Positions 61,293-64,000 of a stretch of DNA of 64,000 nt are shown in pieces. The notes below the pieces were generated by a model, which saw nothing but the letters and a program-made list of their open reading frames with translations, was not told the DNA's origin and did not search any database. This stretch comes from Halobellus sp. MBLA0158 (GTDB lineage: Archaea; Halobacteriota; Halobacteria; Halobacteriales; Haloferacaceae), in NCBI RefSeq assembly GCF_041477585.1, contig NZ_JBGNYA010000001.1, positions 372,001 to 436,000 on the forward strand. Direction: 5' to 3'. How positions within the stretch are numbered: position 1 is the first letter of the stretch; each line of letters starts with the position of its first letter. The position numbers and the translations under genes were made by a program.

Positions 61293-63101
61293 ATGGTTCA
61301 GGTGCTATGGCTCGTCATAGCGGTACTCGTACTGTTCAGCGTAGGGTACATCGGGTACTCGAAATACCTCGCGCAGTTCGTCGACCTCGACGACAGTCGT
61401 GAGACACCGGCACACAAGTACGAGGACGGACAGGAGTATGTCCCATCTAAGAAACCTGTCCTCCTCGGCCACCACTACTCCAGCATCGCCGGCGGGGCGC
61501 CGATCGTCGGCCCGATCACCGCGGGCGTCCTCTGGGGCTGGGTGCCCGCGCTTGCGTGGATCGCGATCGGCAATCCGCTGATGGGCGCCGTCCACGACTT
61601 CTCGGCGCTGTCGGCCAGCCTCCGACACGAGGGGAAGTCGATCGGCTATATCATCGGCGAGTACGTCGGCGAGCGCGGCAAGAACATGCTCCTGTGGTTC
61701 GCGTTCCTGACGATCATCCTCGTCGTGGCGGTGTTCGCCCTCGTCGTGGCGATCGTCTTCAACGCCTTCCCGCAGGCGGCGACCGCCAGCCTGATCTACA
61801 TCGGGCTCGCGCTCCTGCTCGGCGCGTGGCTCTACCAGTTCGACCTCCCGTTCCTCGCGGGGACCGGGCTGTTCGTCGCGCTGATGTTCGTCGGCGTCTG
61901 GGTCGGCATCCAGTACCCGCTCGCGCTGGTGCCCGGCGGCGAGTATCCGGCCGGCACGATCGTCCTCTTCGGCTCCGATATGTCGTGGCTCCCGGCGGCG
62001 GGTGCCTTCGGCGCCAACACGGCCGCGTGGATCCCGATCATCCTGATCTACGGGGCGATCGCGAGCGCACTTCCAGTGTGGATGCTGCTCCAGCCGCGTG
62101 ACTACCTCTCGTCGTTCCTCCTGTACACCGGAGTCGGCGGCGGGCTGCTCGCGGTCATCGTCGGCACGCTCCTCGGCACGTCGAGCCAGCCGCTCGTGAC
62201 CAGCCTCGAACCGTTCTACGGATTCACCGCGCGCAACGGGAACCCGCTGTTCCCGCTGCTGTTCATCACGATCGCCTGCGGGACGATCAGCGGCTTCCAC
62301 TCGCTGGTCTCCTCGGGCACGACCGCGAAGCAGCTGAACCGCGAGACCGACGCCCGCGCGATCGGCTACGGCGGGATGCTCGGCGAGGGCCTCCTCGCGA
62401 CGCTCGCGCTCATCACGGTCGCGCTCGTCGCGCCCGACGTCGGCGGCGGCATCGGCCTGGCGCTGCCGACGTTCGCCTCCGGCGGCGCGATCCTGCTCAC
62501 GAGCTTCGGCATCCCGACCTCCTTCGGGGGGCCGTTCATGGCGCTCGTGCTCGTGAGCTTCCTCCTCACCTCGACCGACACGGCCGTCCGCCTCGGCCGC
62601 TATATGATGGAGGAGATCATCGAGACGCCCGAGACGTCCGTCCAGTCGTTCGCCGCGGACCGCTACGGCAACGCCGCGGTCCAGACCATCCCGGCGTACG
62701 TCCTCATCGCCAGCGGCTCGTGGTCGACGCTCTGGCAGCTCTTCGGCGGCGCCAATCAGCTGCTCGCCGCGCTGGCGCTGCTCACCGCGACGGTCTGGCT
62801 GGCGAACTGGAACGACTCCAAGCAGCTCCTCAGCACCGGCGGCCCGATGGCGGCGATGGTCGTCATCACGGTCTCCGGCCTGCTGTGGCTCGCGTTCAAG
62901 ACGAACCTCTACGACAAGTTCCTGAATCCCGAGTGGATGGCGAGTGCGGGCCTCGTCCAGATGCTCTCGGCGGCGACGCAGATCGTCCTCGCGCTCGTGT
63001 TGGTCTACCTCGGCCTGTCGCTCGTCAAGATGGGCTACGAGAACATCCAGTCGGTCCGTAGCGGCGAGCAGTCCGGCGGGTTCTCGCCCGGCGACGACTG
63101 A
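61293..63101 (+). CDS. cstA: Carbon starvation protein CstA (peptide/pyruvate transporter family)
   Basis: 602 residues with about 16 membrane segments. CstA landmarks: HYSSIAGGAPIVGPITAG, AIGNPLMGAVHDFSALSASL, GFHSLVSSGTTAKQLNRETD and FLLTSTDTAVRLGRYMMEE. Family members take up peptides or pyruvate, and expression rises on carbon shortage. Length is between the long CstA and the shorter YjiY forms. A palindrome overlaps its promoter. Confidence 0.93.
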   Translation: MVQVLWLVIAVLVLFSVGYIGYSKYLAQFVDLDDSRETPAHKYEDGQEYVPSKKPVLLGHHYSSIAGGAPIVGPITAGVLWGWVPALAWIAIGNPLMGAVHDFSALSASLRHEGKSIGYIIGEYVGERGKNMLLWFAFLTIILVVAVFALVVAIVFNAFPQAATASLIYIGLALLLGAWLYQFDLPFLAGTGLFVALMFVGVWVGIQYPLALVPGGEYPAGTIVLFGSDMSWLPAAGAFGANTAAWIPIILIYGAIASALPVWMLLQPRDYLSSFLLYTGVGGGLLAVIVGTLLGTSSQPLVTSLEPFYGFTARNGNPLFPLLFITIACGTISGFHSLVSSGTTAKQLNRETDARAIGYGGMLGEGLLATLALITVALVAPDVGGGIGLALPTFASGGAILLTSFGIPTSFGGPFMALVLVSFLLTSTDTAVRLGRYMMEEIIETPETSVQSFAADRYGNAAVQTIPAYVLIASGSWSTLWQLFGGANQLLAALALLTATVWLANWNDSKQLLSTGGPMAAMVVITVSGLLWLAFKTNLYDKFLNPEWMASAGLVQMLSAATQIVLALVLVYLGLSLVKMGYENIQSVRSGEQSGGFSPGDD

Positions 63102-63162
63102 TCGGACCTCGGACCGGCTCTCTGAACTTTCCTCTCCGTTTTTACTCCGACGAGCGGCGCGG

Positions 63163-63813
63163 CTACCGTCCGCCGAGCCGCCGGGCCACCGCCTCGCGCA
63201 GCCGCCCGAACACGCTCCGGCGCTCTGCGGGCGGCACGTCACGCCACAGCGCGAACGCCTCCGCGGAGTCGGCGCTCTCGCTCTTTACGATCGCCTCGCG
63301 CTCGGGCGCGACGACCGCGACGTTGACCTCGTAGTGGCCGTAGTAGCCGAACTTCAACAGATTCCGGTCGCGGAAGCCCTCGACGAACTCCGCGACGTCC
63401 GCGGGGATCTCCTCGGCGACGAGGACGAACGTGAAGTCCGTTCCGAAGTGCTCCTCGTCGGGGACGAGCCACTCCGCCGAGTCCGCGAGGTCGTGGCCGA
63501 GTTGGATCAGCCGTTCCAGGTCCGCGACGGTCGGCCGGTCCCGCCGCCGGGCGAACAGGAACTCCCGGTGCTCGTGGTTCGCGTAGTCGAGCGCGGGGTG
63601 GAAGAAGTGCTTTTGGCTCTCCATCCGCATCTCGGCGTAGAGGGCGAACCGCTCGTCGTCGACCGCGCGGTCCCGTTCGAGGTCGTAGTTGAACATCAGG
63701 CGGTCCGAGACCCGGTCGAGATACTCGTCGTCCCAGACGGGCACCTCGGAGAGGTCGATGCCGACCTCCTCGGCCGCCTCGACCGGATCGAACGGCTCGG
63801 ACTGTTCGGACAT
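63163..63813 (-). CDS. Conserved haloarchaeal protein, function unknown
   Basis: 216 residues, acidic, no membrane segment. Visible features are HFFHPALDYANHEHREFLFA, FTFVLVAEEIPADVAEFVEG and YGHYEVNVAVVAPEREA. I know no family name. The ATG overlaps the stop of the upstream partial gene by one base (TGATG), so the two are co-translated. Confidence 0.7.
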   Translation of the reverse strand: MSEQSEPFDPVEAAEEVGIDLSEVPVWDDEYLDRVSDRLMFNYDLERDRAVDDERFALYAEMRMESQKHFFHPALDYANHEHREFLFARRRDRPTVADLERLIQLGHDLADSAEWLVPDEEHFGTDFTFVLVAEEIPADVAEFVEGFRDRNLLKFGYYGHYEVNVAVVAPEREAIVKSESADSAEAFALWRDVPPAERRSVFGRLREAVARRLGGR

Positions 63814-64000
63814 CAGTCCTCGGCGTCGTAGGCGACGGCGTCGCCGTCGACGGCCGGCGCGCCGATCGCGAGCACGACGACGTCCCCGTCGGCGTCGTCG
63901 GGGTTGTAGGCCCGCTGGGGGCTCTCGGGGTCGACCGCGAACAGCTCGTCGGTCTCGACCTCGAAGGACTCCTCGGGCGTCTCGACGGCGAGCGTCCCCG
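63813..64000 (-). CDS. 3' end of a probable cupin-domain gene, cut by the window edge
   Basis: The minus-strand frame ending at TGA 63815-63813 translates to GTLAVETPEESFEVETDELF, followed by AVDPESPQRAYNPDD and a C-terminal VVLAIGAPAVDGDAVAYDAED. The pattern (a repeated beta-strand, conserved P-Q-x-A-Y-N, then a final strand) is that of small single-domain haloarchaeal cupins. The N-terminal metal-binding half lies outside the window, so the call is tentative. Confidence 0.5.
   Translation of the reverse strand, partial: GTLAVETPEESFEVETDELFAVDPESPQRAYNPDDADGDVVVLAIGAPAVDGDAVAYDAED

Overview
The window is chromosomal DNA from a halophilic archaeon (class Halobacteria). The evidence is very GC-rich coding DNA with strongly acidic proteins, TATA boxes about 26 bases upstream of start codons (leaderless transcripts), Tat-type lipoprotein signals, and archaeal-only genes: Orc1/Cdc6, Hel308, Hef, DP1, PurO, Cgi121 and the OapABC/ArvABC set. 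I see 67 protein-coding genes (two cut by the window edges) and one tRNA-Gln. There is no rRNA, CRISPR array, transposase or integrase.

Left part (about 0.6-17 kb) is accessory and catabolic. It holds an IclR regulator, a TatD-like hydrolase, a folate-dependent O-demethylase of the LigM/DesA type, a beta-propeller protein and a DoxX protein. Next comes a visibly lower-GC island (about 5.4-11.6 kb) with two tandem ACMSD-type amidohydrolases and a NitT/TauT-type ABC importer with two different permeases. It is followed by a class III CoA-transferase, a thiolase-like protein without the nucleophilic Cys plus its DUF35 partner, a cyclic amidohydrolase and a fumarylacetoacetate-hydrolase-family enzyme. 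Together they suggest uptake and breakdown of a carboxylated, possibly methoxylated ring compound; the substrate is not known.

Middle part (17-33 kb) is mostly housekeeping: hemL and hemB flank two tandem glnK-amt ammonium operons. Then come a DedA-like protein, signal peptidase, DNA polymerase D small subunit, aspartate kinase, a phosphodiesterase, IMP cyclohydrolase PurO and two CPBP proteases.

From 33.9 to 46 kb lie tRNA-Gln, the cgi121-hel308 operon, a small ferredoxin, Hef nuclease-helicase, an AI-2E-type transporter, a complete thiamine-type ABC importer behind an operator-like palindrome, and a methyltransferase.

From 48.5 to 54 kb lies a chromosomal replication origin: oapABC (arvABC) on one side, orc1/cdc6 on the other, and between them inverted ORB elements flanking an AT-rich stretch. 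ORB-like elements also occur away from the origin (34.0, 45.3 and about 55.3-55.5 kb). The last 10 kb carries an ACT regulator, a YigZ/IMPACT protein, uracil phosphoribosyltransferase, a CobW/G3E GTPase, an ArsA/Get3-type ATPase with a small upstream partner, carbon-starvation transporter CstA, and the end of a probable cupin gene.
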